A DNA stretch of 6,654 nt from Gallionella sp. Its GTDB lineage: Bacteria; Pseudomonadota; Gammaproteobacteria; Burkholderiales; Gallionellaceae. The notes beneath the pieces are model-generated. The model saw nothing but the letters and a program-made list of their open reading frames with translations. It did not search any database and was not told the origin of the DNA. The translations under genes and the position numbers were made by a program. Shown here in pieces: positions 6,358 to 6,654 of this stretch (position 1 is the stretch's first letter; the number at the start of each line of letters is the position of its first letter). The stretch lies in NCBI GenBank assembly GCA_029850565.1, contig JARCRR010000225.1, positions 1 to 6,654 on the forward strand. The letters run 5' to 3'.

Positions 6358-6654
6358 CGTGCTTTCTCGCTGATTGAGGTTGAGGTTTGTGAGTTGCAGC
6401 GGCGCACGAAAGCGACGAAGCGAGTAGCCCAGTAACAACTGCCGATAGTGCGCAGATGGGTATAGGAAGCCAACAGATTATTGATGACCAAGCCGTCGCG
6501 CTCACCGTCGATGCCGTAGCCGCGCTCGACATGGTAAGCGAAGCGCATGTCGGGAGGAAGATTCTCCAGGCTGGAATAATGGAATTCGTGCGCACGGATC
6601 AAAGAGTTACTTCTCACGTTTGCCCCCTCGCCCGCTTGCGGGAGAGGGTTGGGG
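6354..6654 (-). CDS. C-terminal part of a cobyrinate a,c-diamide synthase / siroamide synthase family amidase (CbiA/CobB/DsrN-like), cut by window edge
   Basis: The frame is open from the right edge to the TGA at 6354, about 99 codons. The region holding AHEFHYSSLENL, the YHVERGYGIDGERDG stretch and NNLLASYTHLR, then WATRFVAFVRRC, matches the end of the class I glutamine amidotransferase domain (GATase type 3) of the CbiA family. Its conserved HEFHYS carries the His of the catalytic site, and the LASYxHLR stretch closes the domain. CbiA enzymes use glutamine and ATP to amidate two carboxylates of a cobyrinate ring; the DsrN branch is thought to do this to siroheme, giving siroamide. The fragment cannot separate these, but cysG two genes downstream and the absence of visible cobalamin genes favour the siroheme reading. 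The frame passes through a REP-like palindrome just before HEFHYS. A GTG at 6617 could be called as a start but would leave only a fragment of the enzyme. Confidence 0.75.
   Translation of the reverse strand, partial: PNPLPQAGEGANVRSNSLIRAHEFHYSSLENLPPDMRFAYHVERGYGIDGERDGLVINNLLASYTHLRTIGSCYWATRFVAFVRRCNSQTSTSISEKAR
6625..6648. repeat. REP-like palindromic element inside the amidase reading frame
   Basis: On the plus strand, an 11-base left arm (6625-6635, CCCTCGCCCGC) pairs with 6638-6648 (GCGGGAGAGGG) around a TT loop, with one G/A mismatch at 6630/6643. This CCCTCTCCCGC-type hairpin resembles a common interspersed repeat family of proteobacteria. The element runs towards the window edge (TTGGGG follows), so its full extent cannot be seen. 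Read on the minus strand it encodes P-N-P-L-P-Q-A-G-E-G-A-N in the frame of the amidase, without a stop. Confidence 0.7.

Noticed and set aside
5503..6435. 310-codon open frame on the plus strand
   Set aside because: It is the codon-aligned antisense of the cysG start and the DUF4202 gene. The translation is low in information and has no domain.
5795..6595. 266-codon minus-strand frame overlapping the amidase end and DUF4202
   Set aside because: It is an out-of-frame shadow. Both genes it covers have clear family matches in other frames.

Overview
The window is a gene-dense stretch of about 55-60% G+C DNA in which every supported gene lies on the minus strand. Transcription therefore runs from the right edge (6654) to the left edge (1). 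Protein content points to a proteobacterium, most likely a betaproteobacterium of the Gallionella/Sideroxydans/Sulfuricella kind (Nitrosomonadales). That placement rests on recalled similarity of the DUF4202, DUF971, CysG and small conserved proteins and was not tested by a search.

In order of transcription the layout is as follows. (1) The C-terminal end of a CbiA/CobB/DsrN-type glutamine-dependent amidase, cut by the right edge, with a REP-like palindrome read through in its frame. (2) A DUF4202 protein. (3) cysG, the siroheme synthase. (4) A three-part oxidoreductase: an HTH-like and helical N-terminus, a plant-type 2Fe-2S ferredoxin domain and a ferredoxin-reductase module. (5) An exported, cysteine-free protein with a DUF302-like look. 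(6) A small ankyrin-repeat protein. (7) A 76-residue conserved small protein. (8) A cysteine-rich protein of unknown function. (9) A DUF971 protein. (10) The N-terminal third of Mrp/ApbC, the P-loop Fe-S carrier, cut by the left edge.

Gaps between genes run from a 4-base ATGA overlap to 53 bases. I see no terminator-like hairpin between genes and no plus-strand gene, so the ten genes look like one transcription unit or two closely coupled ones. The common theme is siroheme and iron-sulfur chemistry. CysG makes siroheme, a CbiA/DsrN-type amidase could amidate it to siroamide (the form used by DsrAB sulfite reductases), and Mrp with DUF971 belongs to Fe-S delivery. The 2Fe-2S flavoprotein and the Cys-rich protein are redox or metal candidates of unknown role.

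The best leads are the link between the amidase and cysG, the unusual architecture of the oxidoreductase, the adjacency of DUF971 and mrp (the split equivalent of the plant HCF101 architecture), and a slippery heptamer that would fuse the ankyrin protein to the next gene. No RNA gene, insertion sequence or CRISPR array is visible, and no stretch longer than 300 bases lacks a gene.
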